Source: Rhodopseudomonas boonkerdii (GTDB lineage Bacteria; Pseudomonadota; Alphaproteobacteria; Rhizobiales; Xanthobacteraceae). From it: 64,000 bases of DNA. The DNA is taken from NCBI RefSeq assembly GCF_021184025.1, contig NZ_CP036537.1, forward strand, positions 3,658,001 to 3,722,000, given 5' to 3'. The position numbers and the translations under genes were made by a program. The notes under the pieces are model-generated. The model saw only the letters and a list, made by a program, of their open reading frames with translations, was not told the origin of the DNA and searched no databases. Positions 9,000 through 20,724 of this stretch are shown here, one piece after another; position 1 is the first letter of the stretch; every line of letters begins with the position of its first letter.

Positions 9000-9968
9000 C
9001 TAGCGCTTGGCCCGCTTTTTCGCGAGCTTTCGCACGGACTTGCCTGACTTCTTGGCGGTTGTTTTGGCGGCCTTCTTGACCGCCTTTTTCACCGTTTTGG
9101 CCGCCTTTTTGACGGATTTCTTGGTGGATTTCGTGCTTTTCGCCTTGGAGGCGACCTTGGAACCCGACTTGGCGGCCTTTTTCGGCGCCTTCACCGCCTT
9201 CTTGGCCGCAGCCTTTTTCGCGACTTTGGCCTTCTTGGCCGGAGCCTTTGCAGCCTTCTTCGCTGCCTTTTCGGCCGGAGCCTTCTTGGCGGGCTTGGCC
9301 TTCCCAGCCGTCTTCGGCGTGGCGGTTTTCTTGGCCGATGCCTTCTTGGCGGCCTTACGGGGCGACTTTGCTGCAGCGTCATCGAGAATCGCCGCGAGCA
9401 CGCGGTCGATCTCGAGCGTCACTTCATCAATGGTCATCATGCCATTGACGGTCACGAGCTTGCGCTTCTCGGAATAGTAGTCGATCAGCGGCTCGGTGGA
9501 CGCACGGTAGGCAGCCAGACGCTTGGACAGCACTTCCGGCGTATCGTCCGCACGTACGGCCTCGCCGCGCGCCGTCATCTCGGCGACGCGGGTTTCCACG
9601 CGTTCGAGCAGCGCGCCCTCATTGACGCGCAGTTCGACGGCGGCGTCGAGATTGAGGCCCTTGGACTTCAACAGCACGTCCAGCGCCTGAGCCTGCGGCA
9701 CGGTGCGCGGGAAGCCGTCGAGGATAAAGCCGTTGGCGGCATCCGGCTGCTCGATGCGATCGGAAATGATCCCGATGACCACCTCGTCAGGCACCAGACC
9801 GCCGGCGGCCATGATGTCCTTGGCCTTGAGACCGATCTCGGTCTCGGCAGCCACGGCGGCACGGAGCATGTCTCCCGTGGAAAGTTGCACGATCCCGTGA
9901 CGCGCCACGAGACGCTGTGCCTGTGTTCCCTTGCCCGCCCCCGGCGGCCCGAGAAGAATAAGTCTCAT
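9000..9968 (-). CDS. adk: Adenylate kinase with a long Lys/Ala-rich histone-H1-like C-terminal extension
   Basis: 322 aa; adenylate kinases of this short-LID class are usually about 190-220 aa. Residues 1-201 are a complete enzyme (ATP + AMP = 2 ADP): P-loop [18 protein letters not shown], the LID-proximal [13 protein letters not shown], and no zinc cysteines. Residues 202-322 are a low-complexity tail of repeated AKK, KKA and APAKK units; a hand count gives about 46 lysines and 4 arginines in 121 residues, resembling histone-H1/AlgP-type DNA-binding tails. No frameshift or stop separates core and tail. The start overlaps the secY stop by 4 bp (ATGA). The tail probably binds nucleic acid or ribosomes, but this is inference. 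Confidence 0.95.
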   Translation of the reverse strand: MRLILLGPPGAGKGTQAQRLVARHGIVQLSTGDMLRAAVAAETEIGLKAKDIMAAGGLVPDEVVIGIISDRIEQPDAANGFILDGFPRTVPQAQALDVLLKSKGLNLDAAVELRVNEGALLERVETRVAEMTARGEAVRADDTPEVLSKRLAAYRASTEPLIDYYSEKRKLVTVNGMMTIDEVTLEIDRVLAAILDDAAAKSPRKAAKKASAKKTATPKTAGKAKPAKKAPAEKAAKKAAKAPAKKAKVAKKAAAKKAVKAPKKAAKSGSKVASKAKSTKSTKKSVKKAAKTVKKAVKKAAKTTAKKSGKSVRKLAKKRAKR

Positions 9969-11296
9969 TTACGCCGGCCCCTCAGCTTCGACTTGCGGAT
10001 CAAACCTTCATACTGGTGCGCCAGCAAATAGCCCTGCACCTGAGCAACCGTATCCATGGTCACGCTGACCACGATCAGCAGCGAGGTGCCGCCGAAATAG
10101 AACGGCACGGCCGCATAGGAGATCATGATCTCGGGGATCAAGCAGACGACGGCGAGATAGGCGGCGCCGACCACGGTAATGCGCGACAGCACATAGTCGA
10201 TATACTCGGCAGTCCGCTCGCCCGGACGGATGCCCGGAATGAAGCCGCCATGCTTCTTCAGATTGTCAGCGGTCTCGGTCGGATTGAACACGATCGCCGT
10301 ATAGAAGAACGCGAAGAACACGATCAACGAGACATACATCACCAGAAACAGCGGGCGGCCGTGGCTGAGCTGGGTCGTCAGCATCTGGAACCACTCGGGG
10401 CCCTTGCCGGCATTGAAGCTGGCAATAGTCGCCGGCAGCAGCAACAGGGACGACGCGAAGATCGGCGGAATAACGCCCGACGTGTTCAGCTTCAGCGGCA
10501 GATGCGAGGACTGGCCCTCGAACATCTTGTTGCCGACCTGACGCTTCGGATACTGGATCAGGAGGCGACGTTGGGCGCGCTCCATGAACACGATGAAGGC
10601 GATCACGACGACGGCCATCACGATCACGACCAGGATCAGACCGGTGGACAGCGCGCCCTGCCGGCCAAGTTCGAGCATATTGGCGATCGCCGCCGGGAGC
10701 TCGGCCACGATACCGGCCAGAATGATCAGCGAGATGCCGTTGCCGATGCCGCGCGAGGTAATCTGCTCGCCGAGCCACATCAGGAACATGGTGCCGCCGG
10801 TAAGCGTCACTGACGCCGAGATCAGGAAGAACAGGCCGGGTTCGCTGACCACATTGCCGGCGCTCTGCAGACCTGCCGCGATGGCGTAGGACTGGAAGGC
10901 AGCCAGGATGACGGTCAGATAACGGGTGTACTGATTCAGCGTCTTGCGGCCCGCTTCGCCCTCTTTCTTGAGCGCTTCGAGCTGCGGCGACACCGTGGTC
11001 AAAAGCTGGATGATGATCGATGCCGAAATATACGGCATGATGTTCAGCGCAAAAATCGCCATGCGATTGATGCCGCCGCCCGCGAACATGTTGAACATGC
11101 CGAGGATGCCGCCGGCCTGCTGGCGGAACACCTGCTCCCATGCCGACGGATCGATACCGGGCAGCGGGATATAGGTGCCGAGCCGATAAACAAGCAGCGC
11201 ACCCAGTGTGAACCAGATGCGCTTCTTCAGTTCATCGGCTTTGCCGAGCGCGGCGAAATTGAGATTGGAGGCGAGTTGCTCTGCTGCAGAGACCAT
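9965..11296 (-). CDS. secY: Protein translocase subunit SecY
   Basis: 443-aa inner-membrane channel of the Sec translocon, with ten hydrophobic segments. N-terminus [38 protein letters not shown]; typical SecY stretches include [23 protein letters not shown] and the cytosolic loop [16 protein letters not shown]. It partners with SecE (secE at 52970-53161). It lies 147 bp after rplO, a gap holding an 8-bp stem-loop at 11327-11351, and is coupled to adk by a 4-bp overlap. Confidence 0.98.
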   Translation of the reverse strand: MVSAAEQLASNLNFAALGKADELKKRIWFTLGALLVYRLGTYIPLPGIDPSAWEQVFRQQAGGILGMFNMFAGGGINRMAIFALNIMPYISASIIIQLLTTVSPQLEALKKEGEAGRKTLNQYTRYLTVILAAFQSYAIAAGLQSAGNVVSEPGLFFLISASVTLTGGTMFLMWLGEQITSRGIGNGISLIILAGIVAELPAAIANMLELGRQGALSTGLILVVIVMAVVVIAFIVFMERAQRRLLIQYPKRQVGNKMFEGQSSHLPLKLNTSGVIPPIFASSLLLLPATIASFNAGKGPEWFQMLTTQLSHGRPLFLVMYVSLIVFFAFFYTAIVFNPTETADNLKKHGGFIPGIRPGERTAEYIDYVLSRITVVGAAYLAVVCLIPEIMISYAAVPFYFGGTSLLIVVSVTMDTVAQVQGYLLAHQYEGLIRKSKLRGRRK

Positions 11297-11326
11297 GTCG
11301 GACTTTCTCCCGCACCTCTCGAACCT

Positions 11327-11351
11327 GGGTGTCTGCGCAATCGAGACACCC
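11327..11351. repeat. Stem-loop in the secY leader
   Basis: GGGTGTCT (11327-11334) and AGACACCC (11344-11351) form a perfect 8-bp stem with a 9-nt loop, 31 bp upstream of the secY start. No T-run follows in the direction of transcription, so it is not an obvious terminator. Possible leader structure or processing site. Confidence 0.45.
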
Positions 11352-11443
11352 GGCGAGGCCGGACGTTATTTGGTGCTCGGCATTACTAAAATCTACCCGA
11401 GTGCCGTGCAAGGCCGCCCGCGGACGCAGGCGGCGCGCAGGTC

Positions 11444-11932
11444 TCAGGCCGCCTCGCCGTCTTCGGCCTTGGCGGGCGCAAGGATGGTCACCTTGCCGCC
11501 AGCTTTCTCGATCGCCTCAACGGCCGACTTCGACGCACCGGCGACTTCGAGATTCAGCTTGGCCTTGATCTCGCCACGACCGAGCACGCGGATGCCGTCC
11601 TTGGCGCGGCGGATCACGCCGGCTTCGACCAGCGAGGCCGCGGTGATGGTGGCCGACGCATCGAGCTTCTTGCTGTCGATCGCGTCCTGGAGGCGATCCA
11701 GGTTGATCTCGGCGAAGTCGAGACGGAAGATATTGTTGAAGCCACGCTTCGGCAGACGGCGATGCAGAGGCATCTGACCGCCTTCGAAGCCCTTGATGCG
11801 CACGCCCGAACGTGCGGTCTGGCCCTTGCCGCCGCGGCCGCCGGTCTTGCCCTTGCCAGAGCCAATGCCGCGGCCGATGCGCATACGCTTCTTACGGGAG
11901 CCGGCGTTATCGGCGATATCGCTGAGCTTCAT
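11444..11932 (-). CDS. rplO: 50S ribosomal protein L15
   Basis: 162 aa, N-terminus [20 protein letters not shown] followed by the Gly-rich uL15 segment [19 protein letters not shown] and the core [19 protein letters not shown]. The C-terminus ends in an acidic EDGEAA extension. Conserved position between rpmD and secY in the spc operon. Confidence 0.98.
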   Translation of the reverse strand: MKLSDIADNAGSRKKRMRIGRGIGSGKGKTGGRGGKGQTARSGVRIKGFEGGQMPLHRRLPKRGFNNIFRLDFAEINLDRLQDAIDSKKLDASATITAASLVEAGVIRRAKDGIRVLGRGEIKAKLNLEVAGASKSAVEAIEKAGGKVTILAPAKAEDGEAA

Positions 11933-12049
11933 CGTTCTGTTTCCTGTTTCGTCCTGCCCGTTCGGAGCGGCAAATGGCCGTTTGAACCCGAAAGAGCAGT
12001 GTCATCCTTGCGGCAACCGTGTGGCCGACTTGAGACGACGTGAAAGTCC

Positions 12050-12241
12050 TTAGTCCTCGACCACGCGGACGAGGTGCTGCACCTTGGCGATCATGCCGCG
12101 AACTTCAGGGGTGTCCTGAAGCTCGGTCACGCGGCCGATCTTGTTGAGCTTCAGGCCGACCAGGGTCGAGCGCTGCGAGTGGTGACGGCGGATCGCACTG
12201 GCGATCTGCTCCACCTTGAGGGTCTTTGCGGCCTTGGCCAT
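12050..12241 (-). CDS. rpmD: 50S ribosomal protein L30
   Basis: 63 aa starting [19 protein letters not shown], with the uL30 core [24 protein letters not shown]. The ATG at 12239-12241 is chosen from family length; the longer reading enters the rpsE gap. It lies 22 bp after rpsE. Confidence 0.97.
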   Translation of the reverse strand: MAKAAKTLKVEQIASAIRRHHSQRSTLVGLKLNKIGRVTELQDTPEVRGMIAKVQHLVRVVED

Positions 12242-12263
12242 CGTGATTACTCCGAAGTCAGGC

Positions 12264-12836
12264 TTACTCGGCGACCACTTCCGCATCGGCGCCAACGCGG
12301 CGCGACTGCAGAGTGGAAACCTTGAGGTTACGACGAGCGGCGACCGAGCGCGGCGAATCCTGATGCTTCAGCGCGTCGAATGTCGCACGGACCATGTTGT
12401 ACGGATTCGACGAGCCCACCGACTTGGCGACCACGTCCTGGATACCCAGCGTTTCAAACACCGCGCGCATCGGACCGCCGGCGATGATTCCGGTACCCGC
12501 CGGAGCTGCACGCAGATAGACGCGGCCCGCACCATGGCGGCCAGCGATATCGTGATGCAGCGTACGGCCTTCGCGCAGAGCGACGCGCGTCAGGTTGCGC
12601 TTGGCGCTGTCGGTTGCCTTGCGGATCGCTTCCGGCACTTCACGGGCCTTACCGTGACCGAAACCGACCCTGCCCTTCTGATCGCCGATGACGACCAGCG
12701 CGGCGAAGCCGAAACGCTTACCGCCCTTAACGACCTTCGCCACACGGTTGATGTGGACGAGCTTGTCGACGAATTCGCTATCACGCTCTTCCCGGGGGCC
12801 CCGGTCGCGTCCGCCGCGTTCGCGTTCACCTGCCAT
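12264..12836 (-). CDS. rpsE: 30S ribosomal protein S5
   Basis: 190 aa starting [21 protein letters not shown], an arginine-rich N-terminal extension common in this group. The S5 RNA-binding core is [20 protein letters not shown]...[17 protein letters not shown]. The ATG at 12834-12836 is preferred over an in-frame TTG four codons upstream, with GGAAAA placed as ribosome-binding site. S5 takes part in decoding fidelity. Confidence 0.97.
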   Translation of the reverse strand: MAGERERGGRDRGPREERDSEFVDKLVHINRVAKVVKGGKRFGFAALVVIGDQKGRVGFGHGKAREVPEAIRKATDSAKRNLTRVALREGRTLHHDIAGRHGAGRVYLRAAPAGTGIIAGGPMRAVFETLGIQDVVAKSVGSSNPYNMVRATFDALKHQDSPRSVAARRNLKVSTLQSRRVGADAEVVAE

Positions 12837-12901
12837 GGTGTTTTCCAATCTTTGCGAAGCTTGCGCTTCTGTGTCCGTTCAAATCGATGAATGCCAAACG
12901 C

Positions 12902-13264
12902 TTAGAAGCTCAGCCCGCCTTCGCGAGCGGCATCTGCCAGCGCTTTGACGCGGCCGTGGTATAGATACTGACCACGGTCGAAGATCACTTCCTTGACGCC
13001 ATTCTTGACGGCGCGCTCCGCGAGGAGCTTGCCGACGACCTGCGCCGCATCGATGTCCGCACCGGTCTTGCCGCCGTCGCGGAGACCCTTCTCCAGCGAC
13101 GAGGCAGAAGCGAGCGTCTCGCCCTTCAGGTCGTCGATGACCTGCGCGTAGATGTGCTTCGACGAACGGAACACCGACAGACGCGGACGACCGTTGGCGT
13201 TGCGGCGAATGGCCAGACGAACGCGCTGCTTGCGCCGGGCATTCGTAATCTTGAGTTTCGACAT
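12902..13264 (-). CDS. rplR: 50S ribosomal protein L18
   Basis: 120 aa, uL18 with [26 protein letters not shown] and the C-terminal [24 protein letters not shown]. It binds 5S rRNA. It lies 11 bp downstream of rplF. Confidence 0.98.
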   Translation of the reverse strand: MSKLKITNARRKQRVRLAIRRNANGRPRLSVFRSSKHIYAQVIDDLKGETLASASSLEKGLRDGGKTGADIDAAQVVGKLLAERAVKNGVKEVIFDRGQYLYHGRVKALADAAREGGLSF

Positions 13265-13275
13265 GACCCGCTCCG

Positions 13276-13809
13276 TTACTTCTTCTTGCCTTCCTTGCGG
13301 AAGATAAATTCGTCGGAATAACGAACGCCCTTGCCCTTATAGGGCTCCGGCGGGCGATAGCTGCGGATCTCAGCCGCAACCTGACCGACGCGCTGCGAGT
13401 CGATACCGGCGACGTTGATCTCGGTCGGCTTCGGCACGGTGATCGTGATGCCTTCCGGGATCGTGTAGATCACGTCGTGGCTGTAACCGAGCGCGAGCTG
13501 CAGGTTCTTGCCCTGCAGCGCGGCGCGGTAACCGACGCCGGTGATCTCGAGCTTCTTCTCGAAGCCCTTGGTGACGCCTTCGACCAGATTGTTGATCTGG
13601 GCGCGAGCGGTACCGTACAGCGAACGCGCGCGCTTGGTTTCCGAGCGCGGAGCGACGGTGATCTTGCCGTCCTTCATCTCGACCGAGACATCGTCGTGAA
13701 CAACGAACTGAAGAGCGCCCTTGGGGCCCTTCATCTTGACGGTCTGCCCTTCGACATTCGCGGTAACGCCAGCGGCGATCGCGACGGGCTTCTTGCCTAC
13801 ACGGGACAT
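13276..13809 (-). CDS. rplF: 50S ribosomal protein L6
   Basis: 177 aa, [15 protein letters not shown] at the N-terminus and the C-terminal signature [17 protein letters not shown] of uL6. Located near the sarcin-ricin loop and factor-binding site of the large subunit. It lies 13 bp after rpsH. Confidence 0.98.
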   Translation of the reverse strand: MSRVGKKPVAIAAGVTANVEGQTVKMKGPKGALQFVVHDDVSVEMKDGKITVAPRSETKRARSLYGTARAQINNLVEGVTKGFEKKLEITGVGYRAALQGKNLQLALGYSHDVIYTIPEGITITVPKPTEINVAGIDSQRVGQVAAEIRSYRPPEPYKGKGVRYSDEFIFRKEGKKK

Positions 13810-13822
13810 GTTCTATCCTTCC

Positions 13823-14221
13823 TCAGAACACCGTGAAGAGGACTTCGCCGCCCACATTCGCGTCACGCGCGGCGTGGTCGGCCATGATCCCCTTCGGCGT
13901 CGACAGAACCGAGATACCGAGGCCATTGCGGACGCGCGGCAGGTTCTTCACCGAGACATAAACGCGACGACCAGGCTTGGACACGCGCTCGATTTCGCGA
14001 ATGACCGGCTCGCCGTCGAAATACTTCAGCTCGATCTCGAGCTCGGAGCGGCCATTTGCATGCTCGATCGAGGCGAAGTCACGGATGTAACCTTCGCTCT
14101 TGAGAACTTCGAGCACGTTGGCGCGCATCTTCGAGCCCGGGGTCGAAACCTTGGACTTGGTGCGCATCTGCGCGTTGCGGATGCGGGTGATGAGATCGCT
14201 GATCGGATCGTGCGTGGACAT
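13823..14221 (-). CDS. rpsH: 30S ribosomal protein S8
   Basis: 132 aa, [19 protein letters not shown] start and the C-terminal uS8 motif [27 protein letters not shown]. In enterobacteria S8 represses the spc operon by binding its mRNA near rplE; that site was not traced here. It lies 14 bp after rpsN. Confidence 0.98.
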   Translation of the reverse strand: MSTHDPISDLITRIRNAQMRTKSKVSTPGSKMRANVLEVLKSEGYIRDFASIEHANGRSELEIELKYFDGEPVIREIERVSKPGRRVYVSVKNLPRVRNGLGISVLSTPKGIMADHAARDANVGGEVLFTVF

Positions 14222-14235
14222 CTGCGACCCTCCCC

Positions 14236-14541
14236 TTACCAGCTCGACTTCACGAGCCCGGGAACCAGGCCCTTCGAGCCGAGTTCACGCAGCGCGATAC
14301 GGCTGAGCTTGTTGAGACGATAAACCGAGTGCGGACGGCCAGTCACTTCGCAGCGATTCTGGACACGAACAGCCGACGAATTGCGCGGCATCTCGGCGAG
14401 CTTCAGGGTGGCGGCGAACCGCTCTTCCATCGGCTTGTCCTTGTCGGCGATGATGGCCTTGAGGCGCGCGCGCTTCGGCGCGGCGTTGGCGGCCATCTTC
14501 TTCCGACGGTTGTTCTTTTCGATTGAACTCTTCTTTGCCAT
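14236..14541 (-). CDS. rpsN: 30S ribosomal protein S14 (zinc-free type)
   Basis: 101 aa, with [16 protein letters not shown] at the N-terminus and [32 protein letters not shown] C-terminal core ([17 protein letters not shown]). Only one cysteine is present, so this is the long, zinc-independent form of S14. Lies between rplE and rpsH. Confidence 0.97.
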   Translation of the reverse strand: MAKKSSIEKNNRRKKMAANAAPKRARLKAIIADKDKPMEERFAATLKLAEMPRNSSAVRVQNRCEVTGRPHSVYRLNKLSRIALRELGSKGLVPGLVKSSW

Positions 14542-14584
14542 GCTTGGCTCCTGGGTTACCGCGTTTGAGAAGCTCGAAAGCTGC

Positions 14585-15144
<560 letters not shown>

Positions 15145-15145
<1 letters not shown>

Positions 15146-15453
15146 CAGATCTCTGCTCCCGAACGCTTGGCGACACGCACCTTGGTGCCGTCTGCCTGAA
15201 TCTTGAAACCAACGCGGGTCGCCTTGCCGTCCTTATCGACGATGGCAATGTTGGACAGCTGGATCGGCGCCTCTTTCGAGATGATCCCACCTTCCTGGTT
15301 CTGCGTCTGCTTCTGGTGACGCTTGACCAGGTTGACGCCGCGAACCAGCGCCTTGCCCTCGGTCGGGCGCACTTCGAACACTTCGCCGGTGCGACCCTTG
15401 TCGCGGCCGGTCAGCACGATGACCTTGTCACCCTTGCGGATCTTGGCAGCCAT
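15145..15453 (-). CDS. rplX: 50S ribosomal protein L24
   Basis: 102 aa, beginning [20 protein letters not shown], the KOW motif of uL24; an assembly-initiator protein. The start overlaps the rplN stop by one base (TAATG) and the end overlaps rplE by one base, so the three genes rplN-rplX-rplE are tightly coupled. Confidence 0.98.
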
Positions 15454-15821
15454 TACAGCACCTCCGGCGCGAGCGAAATGATCTTCATGTGGTTCTTGGC
15501 ACGCAGTTCACGCGGCACGGGCCCGAAGATACGGGTACCGACCGGCTCCGACTGGTTGTTGATCAGCACGGCGGCGTTGCGATCGAAGCGGATGACGGAT
15601 CCGTCCGGACGGCGGATGTCCTTGCGGACACGCACCACGACGGCCTTCATGACGTCGCCCTTCTTCACCTTCCCGCGCGGGATGGCTTCCTTGATCGAAA
15701 CGACAATAACGTCGCCAACGGAGGCATAACGGCGCTTGGATCCACCAATCACCTTGATGCACATGACACGGCGTGCGCCTGAATTATCGGCCACGTCGAG
15801 GTTGGTCTGCATCTGAATCAT
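15453..15821 (-). CDS. rplN: 50S ribosomal protein L14
   Basis: 122 aa, [20 protein letters not shown] start and the uL14 core [22 protein letters not shown]. The family begins exactly at this Met. First gene of the spc segment, 39 bp after rpsQ. Confidence 0.98.
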   Translation of the reverse strand: MIQMQTNLDVADNSGARRVMCIKVIGGSKRRYASVGDVIVVSIKEAIPRGKVKKGDVMKAVVVRVRKDIRRPDGSVIRFDRNAAVLINNQSEPVGTRIFGPVPRELRAKNHMKIISLAPEVL

Positions 15822-15860
15822 TGATGCACCTCGTCCTCTTTCTGATGCGCTGAGCGCGTT

Positions 15861-16109
15861 TTAAGCGGTAGTCTTCTGTTCGCCCCGGACCACGGTCCAG
15901 CGCTTCAACTTCGAGATCGGCTTGCTCTCTTCGATCCACACGGTGTCGCCCGGCTTGAACTGGTTGTTCTCGTCGTGCGCGTGATAGTTCTTCGAGCGGC
16001 GAATGGTCTTCTTGTAGATCGGGTGGGTAAAGCGACGGTCAACGCGGACCACGATGGTCTTCGCCTGCTTGTCGCTGACGACCACGCCCTGCAGAGTACG
16101 TTTCGGCAT
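15861..16109 (-). CDS. rpsQ: 30S ribosomal protein S17
   Basis: 82 aa from [19 protein letters not shown], with [18 protein letters not shown], the uS17 OB fold. The open frame extends much further upstream, but family length and homology fix the ATG at 16107-16109, 10 bp after the rpmC stop. Confidence 0.97.
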   Translation of the reverse strand: MPKRTLQGVVVSDKQAKTIVVRVDRRFTHPIYKKTIRRSKNYHAHDENNQFKPGDTVWIEESKPISKLKRWTVVRGEQKTTA

Positions 16110-16119
16110 GTGCGGCCCC

Positions 16120-16329
16120 TTACTTCGACTTGCCGTCGCGCTTCTGCGCGGCGATGGTCTTGATACGTGCGATATCGCGGCGAGCTTCACGCAGGCGCGA
16201 GGTGTTCTCCAGCTGCCCGGTGGCACGCTGGAAACGCAGGTTGAAGCGCTCTTTCTTCAGGTTGAGGACGGCGTCGTCCATCTGATCCTGGCTCATCGCG
16301 CGGATATCGCTGGTCTTCATTTCAGCCAT
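16120..16329 (-). CDS. rpmC: 50S ribosomal protein L29
   Basis: 69 aa, [20 protein letters not shown] start; two-helix uL29 with the motif [19 protein letters not shown]. Sits at the peptide exit tunnel next to L23. It is 10 bp from rplP. Confidence 0.97.
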   Translation of the reverse strand: MAEMKTSDIRAMSQDQMDDAVLNLKKERFNLRFQRATGQLENTSRLREARRDIARIKTIAAQKRDGKSK

Positions 16330-16339
16330 GGCTCAATCC

Positions 16340-16753
16340 TTACTCGGCAATACGCGACACGAAGCGCGTCTTGATCGGCAGCTTGGCGGCGGCGAGCGTC
16401 ATCGCTTCCTTCGCGATCTGCGGCGTCACGCCGTCGATCTCGAAAATCAGCTTGCCCGGCTTCACGCGAGCCACCCACAATTCCGGCGAACCCTTGCCCG
16501 AGCCCATGCGGACTTCGGCAGGCTTCTTCGACACCGGAAGATCCGGGAAAATACGGATCCACACGCGGCCGGCGCGCTTCATGTGACGGGTCAGTGCACG
16601 GCGGGCAGCTTCGATCTGACGGGCAGTGATCCGCTCAGGGGCCATCGCCTTCAGGCCGAACTGGCCGTAAGCCAGTGTCGCGCCAGACGACGCAACGCCG
16701 TGGATACGGCCCTTGTGCGCCTTGCGGAACTTGGTCTTCTTTGGTTGCATCAT
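16340..16753 (-). CDS. rplP: 50S ribosomal protein L16
   Basis: 137 aa, [19 protein letters not shown] start and the uL16 core [25 protein letters not shown] plus [19 protein letters not shown]. It organises the A-site region of 23S rRNA. It lies 32 bp after rpsC. Confidence 0.98.
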   Translation of the reverse strand: MMQPKKTKFRKAHKGRIHGVASSGATLAYGQFGLKAMAPERITARQIEAARRALTRHMKRAGRVWIRIFPDLPVSKKPAEVRMGSGKGSPELWVARVKPGKLIFEIDGVTPQIAKEAMTLAAAKLPIKTRFVSRIAE

Positions 16754-16785
16754 GGCTTAACGCCTCAATCCCTATAATTTAACGC

Positions 16786-17484
16786 TCAGGCAGCGTCGCG
16801 GCGCGGACGACCGGAGTCGCCTTCAGCCATACGCTTGTCCTGGGCCATCGGATCGTGCTCGAGGATCTCACCCTTGAAGATCCAGACCTTGACGCCGCAG
16901 GTGCCGAAGGTCGTGAACGCGGTACCCACACCGTAATCGATGTCGGCGCGCAGCGTGTGCAATGGCACGCGACCTTCGCGGTACCATTCCATACGTGCGA
17001 TTTCAGCACCGCCCAGACGACCCGAGCAGTTGATACGAATGCCCTCGGCGCCGAGACGCATCGCGGACTGAACGGCGCGCTTCATGGCGCGGCGGAACGC
17101 AACGCGGCGCTCGAGCTGCTGCGCGATCGATTCGGCGACCAGGGTCGCGTCGAGCTCCGGCTTGCGGATTTCGACGATGTTGATCACGACGTCCGACGAG
17201 GTGATGTCGGCAACCTTCTTGCGAAGCTTGTCGATGTCAGCGCCCTTCTTGCCGATCACGACACCCGGACGCGCCGACTGGATCGTCACGCGGCACTTCT
17301 TGTGCGGACGCTCGATGATGATCTTGGCGACGGCCGCCTGCTTGAGCTCCTTGTGCAGGATCTCGCGGATCTTGATGTCTTCGTGCAGCAGCTTGCCGTA
17401 CTCGTTCTTGCCCGCATACCAGCGAGAATCCCAGGTACGGTTGATGCCGAGGCGCAGACCGATTGGATTGATCTTCTGACCCAT
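16786..17484 (-). CDS. rpsC: 30S ribosomal protein S3
   Basis: 232 aa, [20 protein letters not shown] start, KH domain with [18 protein letters not shown], and the C-terminal domain [21 protein letters not shown]. Lines the mRNA entry channel. Lies 15 bp after rplV. Confidence 0.98.
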   Translation of the reverse strand: MGQKINPIGLRLGINRTWDSRWYAGKNEYGKLLHEDIKIREILHKELKQAAVAKIIIERPHKKCRVTIQSARPGVVIGKKGADIDKLRKKVADITSSDVVINIVEIRKPELDATLVAESIAQQLERRVAFRRAMKRAVQSAMRLGAEGIRINCSGRLGGAEIARMEWYREGRVPLHTLRADIDYGVGTAFTTFGTCGVKVWIFKGEILEHDPMAQDKRMAEGDSGRPRRDAA

Positions 17485-17499
17485 CTTACTCTCCTGCCC

Positions 17500-17883
17500 T
17501 TACGCGGCTTCAGCTTCGACCTGACGAACAACGATCGTCAGCTGCGCGAACGGCTTAAAGATACGCCCCGAACGGCCACGACCGCGCGGCGAAAAACGCT
17601 TCATGACAATGCCCTTGCCAACATGAGCCTCGGAGACGATCAGCGCGTCAACGTCGAGGTCGTGATTGTTCTCGGCGTTTGCGATCGCCGATTCGAGGCA
17701 CTTCTTTACATCAACTGCGATCCGCTTGCGCGAAAATTGCAGGTCAGCGAGGGCTGCCGAGGCCTTTCGACCACGGATCATCTGCGCCACCAAGTTCAAC
17801 TTTTGCGGGCTGACGCGCAGCATGCGGGCGATTGCCTTGGCTTCGTTATCCGGGAGAACCCGTTCGCGCTTTGGTTTGCTCAT
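17500..17883 (-). CDS. rplV: 50S ribosomal protein L22
   Basis: 127 aa, uL22 core [21 protein letters not shown] and the exit-tunnel hairpin [20 protein letters not shown]. The hairpin shows no deletion of the kind linked to macrolide resistance. Lies 11 bp after rpsS. Confidence 0.98.
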   Translation of the reverse strand: MSKPKRERVLPDNEAKAIARMLRVSPQKLNLVAQMIRGRKASAALADLQFSRKRIAVDVKKCLESAIANAENNHDLDVDALIVSEAHVGKGIVMKRFSPRGRGRSGRIFKPFAQLTIVVRQVEAEAA

Positions 17884-17894
17884 AGCTGTGCGCC

Positions 17895-18170
17895 TTACTT
17901 CTTGGACTTCTTGTCGCCGGCGTGGCCATGGAAGGTACGGGTCGGCGAGAACTCGCCGAACTTGTGACCCACCATTTCCTCGCTGACAGCGACAGGAACG
18001 TGCTTCTGACCATTGTAGACGCCGAAGGTCAGTCCGACGAACTGCGGCAGGATCGTCGAGCGACGGCTCCAGATCTTGATCACTTCATGACGGCCAGACG
18101 AACGCGCGGCATCTGCCTTCTTGAGCAGAGAACCCTCAACGAACGGGCCTTTCCAGACTGAACGAACCAT
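17895..18170 (-). CDS. rpsS: 30S ribosomal protein S19
   Basis: 91 aa, [20 protein letters not shown] start and the uS19 signature [21 protein letters not shown] with [13 protein letters not shown]. Located in the small-subunit head. Lies 12 bp after rplB. Confidence 0.98.
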   Translation of the reverse strand: MVRSVWKGPFVEGSLLKKADAARSSGRHEVIKIWSRRSTILPQFVGLTFGVYNGQKHVPVAVSEEMVGHKFGEFSPTRTFHGHAGDKKSKK

Positions 18171-18182
18171 GTCCGGCGATCC

Positions 18183-19016
18183 TTACTTCTTCCGCTTGTG
18201 GCGGCTGATGAGAATGAACTTGTCAGTCGACTTGTTCGAACGTGTCTTCTTGCCCTTGGTCGGCTTGCCCCACGGGGTCACCGGATGGCGACCACCCGAG
18301 GTACGACCTTCACCACCACCATGCGGATGGTCGATCGGGTTCATGACGACGCCGCGGTTATGCGGACGCCAGCCAAGCCAACGGGTACGACCGGCCTTGC
18401 CGATCGAGGTGTTCATGTGATCCGGATTCGACACAGCGCCGATGGTGGCGGTGCAACGACCGTGAACCAGGCGCTGTTCGCCCGAGTTCAGACGGATGAT
18501 CACGTAGTCATGGTCACGGCCGACCAGCTGGGCGTAGGTGCCAGCCGAACGGGCGATCTGACCGCCCTTGCCGATCTTCATCTCGACGTTATGCACGATC
18601 GTGCCGATCGGCATGTTGCCCAGCGGCATGACATTGCCCGGCTTCACGTCGACATAGTTGCCGGCCACCACGGTGTCGCCGACCGCCAGACGCTGCGGCG
18701 CCAGGATGTAGGACAGCTCGCCGTCCTCATACTTGATCAGCGCGATGAACGCGGTGCGGTTCGGATCGTATTCCAGACGCTCGACCTTCGCCGGAACGTC
18801 CAGCTTGGTGCGCTTGAAATCGACCAGACGATACGACTTCTTGTGGCCGCCGCCACGAAAGCGCACGGTGATCCGGCCGGTGTTGTTACGACCGCCGTTC
18901 GAGTTCTTGCCTTCGGTCAGGGTCTTGACCGGCTTGCCCTTGTAGAGGGCCGAACGATCGACCATGACCAGCTGGCGCTGGCCCGGCGTCGTGGGATTGA
19001 ATGTCTTAAGTGCCAT
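18183..19016 (-). CDS. rplB: 50S ribosomal protein L2
   Basis: 277 aa; [20 protein letters not shown] start and the conserved peptidyl-transferase-proximal loop [20 protein letters not shown], including the essential histidine. Lies 12 bp after rplW. Confidence 0.98.
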   Translation of the reverse strand: MALKTFNPTTPGQRQLVMVDRSALYKGKPVKTLTEGKNSNGGRNNTGRITVRFRGGGHKKSYRLVDFKRTKLDVPAKVERLEYDPNRTAFIALIKYEDGELSYILAPQRLAVGDTVVAGNYVDVKPGNVMPLGNMPIGTIVHNVEMKIGKGGQIARSAGTYAQLVGRDHDYVIIRLNSGEQRLVHGRCTATIGAVSNPDHMNTSIGKAGRTRWLGWRPHNRGVVMNPIDHPHGGGEGRTSGGRHPVTPWGKPTKGKKTRSNKSTDKFILISRHKRKK

Positions 19017-19028
19017 CTTCGTTTGCCC

Positions 19029-19331
19029 TTACAGACCGGTCGTGACGTCGATGCGGTGGCCCTCTTCGAGGGTGACGACCGCACGCTTGACATCAGACTG
19101 CGAACCGAAGGTGCCGCGGAAGGCCTTGACCTTGCCCTTGCGCACCAGCGTGTTCACGCTCTTCACCTTGACGTCGAACAGCTTTTCGACGGCTTCCTTG
19201 ATCTGCGGCTTGGTGGCCTTGCCGTCGACCTTGAACACGACCTTGTTGAACTCGGACGCGGTGGTCGCCTTTTCGGTAATCACCGGGGCCACGATCACGT
19301 CATAATGGCGCGGATCGATATTCTTCGTCAT
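19029..19331 (-). CDS. rplW: 50S ribosomal protein L23
   Basis: 100 aa with the uL23 core [21 protein letters not shown] and [18 protein letters not shown]. It forms the docking site for trigger factor and SRP at the tunnel exit. The start overlaps the rplD stop by 4 bp (ATGA). Confidence 0.98.
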   Translation of the reverse strand: MTKNIDPRHYDVIVAPVITEKATTASEFNKVVFKVDGKATKPQIKEAVEKLFDVKVKSVNTLVRKGKVKAFRGTFGSQSDVKRAVVTLEEGHRIDVTTGL

Positions 19332-19948
19332 TTGAAGCGCGCCTCCAACGCATCGAGCGCTGCCTTGGTCAGAACAAGCTTCTGACGACGCAGGATGTCA
19401 TAGACGTTGATACCCTGGATCGGCAGCACGTCGATGTTCGGGATGTTGCGCGCAGCGATCGCAAACCCGTTGTTCAGCTCGGCGCCGTCGATGATCAGCG
19501 CATTGGTCAGGCCGAGGCCTGAGAAGTGACCGAGCAGTGCCTTGGTCTTGGCGGCTTCCAGCACGGCCTGATCGAGAACGATCAGCGAGCCGTCCTTGGC
19601 CTTGGCCGACAGGGCATGCTTGAGCGCGAGGGCGCGAACCTTCTTCGGCAGATCGAACGCATGCGAGCGCACGACCGGACCGAAGGCGCGGCCACCGCCA
19701 CGGAACTGCGGCACGCGGGCCGAGCCGTGACGAGCACCGCCGGTGCCCTTCTGCTTGTACATTTTCTTGCCGGTGCGCGCGATTTCGGCGCGGCCCTTGG
19801 CCTTGTGCGTACCGGCCTGGCGCTTGGCCAGCTGCCAGTTGACGCAGCGCTGGATCAGATCGGCGCGGACGTCGAGGCCGAAAATGGCTTCCGACAGCTC
19901 GACAGAACCGGCGTCCTTGCCCTCAAGCGTGGTGACGTTCAGCTTCAT
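19328..19948 (-). CDS. rplD: 50S ribosomal protein L4
   Basis: 206 aa from [26 protein letters not shown] lies 7 nt upstream and the longer reading would overlap rplC deeply. The uL4 tunnel loop is [20 protein letters not shown]. In enterobacteria L4 is the S10-operon autorepressor; no L4 leader structure was identified here. One base separates it from the rplC stop. Confidence 0.97.
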   Translation of the reverse strand: MKLNVTTLEGKDAGSVELSEAIFGLDVRADLIQRCVNWQLAKRQAGTHKAKGRAEIARTGKKMYKQKGTGGARHGSARVPQFRGGGRAFGPVVRSHAFDLPKKVRALALKHALSAKAKDGSLIVLDQAVLEAAKTKALLGHFSGLGLTNALIIDGAELNNGFAIAARNIPNIDVLPIQGINVYDILRRQKLVLTKAALDALEARFK

Positions 19949-19949
19949 C

Positions 19950-20672
19950 TCACGCTCCTTCCTGCTCGGCGGCAGGTGCTTCAGCAGCGCCCTCACCGGC
20001 CAGCTTGAACTTGCCGGGCTTCGGCGCGTCCTTCGGCAGTTCCTTCTTGACGGCGTCGCGCACCGAGATCCAGCCGCCCTTGGCGCCGGGAACGGCACCC
20101 TCGACGAGGATCAGGCCACGCTCCACGTCGGTCGAAACGACGCGCAGGTTCAGCGTGGTGATACGATCGACACCCATGTGGCCGGGCATCTTCTTGTTCT
20201 TGAAGGTCTTGCCCGGGTCCTGACGGCCACCGGTCGAACCGATCGAACGGTGCGACACCGACACGCCGTGCGTGGCGCGCAAACCGCCGAAGTTCCAGCG
20301 CTTCATACCGCCGGCGAACCCCTTACCGACCGAGGTGCCGGTGACGTCGACGAACTGGCCGGCGACGAAGTGGTCGGCCTGGATCTCGGCGCCGACCGGG
20401 AGCAGCGCGTCCTCGGACACGCGGAACTCGGCGACCTTGCGCTTCGGTTCGACCTTGGCAGCGGCGAACTGGCCGCGCTCGGCCTTGGGCATATAGACGG
20501 TCTTACGCGAGCCCGAACCGAGCTGCAGAGCGACATAGCCGTTCTTCTCGGTGGTGCGATGACCCAGCACCTGGCAATTGCCAAGCTTCAGAACGGTCAC
20601 GGGGATATGCTCGCCGGCCTCTGTAAAGACCCGCGTCATTCCGACCTTCTGTGCGATCACTCCGGAGCGCAT
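19950..20672 (-). CDS. rplC: 50S ribosomal protein L3
   Basis: 240 aa. [20 protein letters not shown] start; the central uL3 segment [20 protein letters not shown] includes the Gln-methylation region (here [20 protein letters not shown]). The C-terminus carries an Ala/Glu-rich alphaproteobacterial extension ending [11 protein letters not shown]. Confidence 0.98.
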   Translation of the reverse strand: MRSGVIAQKVGMTRVFTEAGEHIPVTVLKLGNCQVLGHRTTEKNGYVALQLGSGSRKTVYMPKAERGQFAAAKVEPKRKVAEFRVSEDALLPVGAEIQADHFVAGQFVDVTGTSVGKGFAGGMKRWNFGGLRATHGVSVSHRSIGSTGGRQDPGKTFKNKKMPGHMGVDRITTLNLRVVSTDVERGLILVEGAVPGAKGGWISVRDAVKKELPKDAPKPGKFKLAGEGAAEAPAAEQEGA

Positions 20673-20724
20673 CGGCGTGCTTCCTGTTCTTTCTGTCCGT
20701 TTGACCGGACGGGACTAAAAAATC

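Noticed and set aside
9007..9477. Ala/Phe-rich 156-codon plus-strand ORF opposite the adk tail, looking like a membrane protein
   Set aside because: The hydrophobic Phe/Ala pattern is the complement of AAG/GCC lysine and alanine codons of the adk tail.
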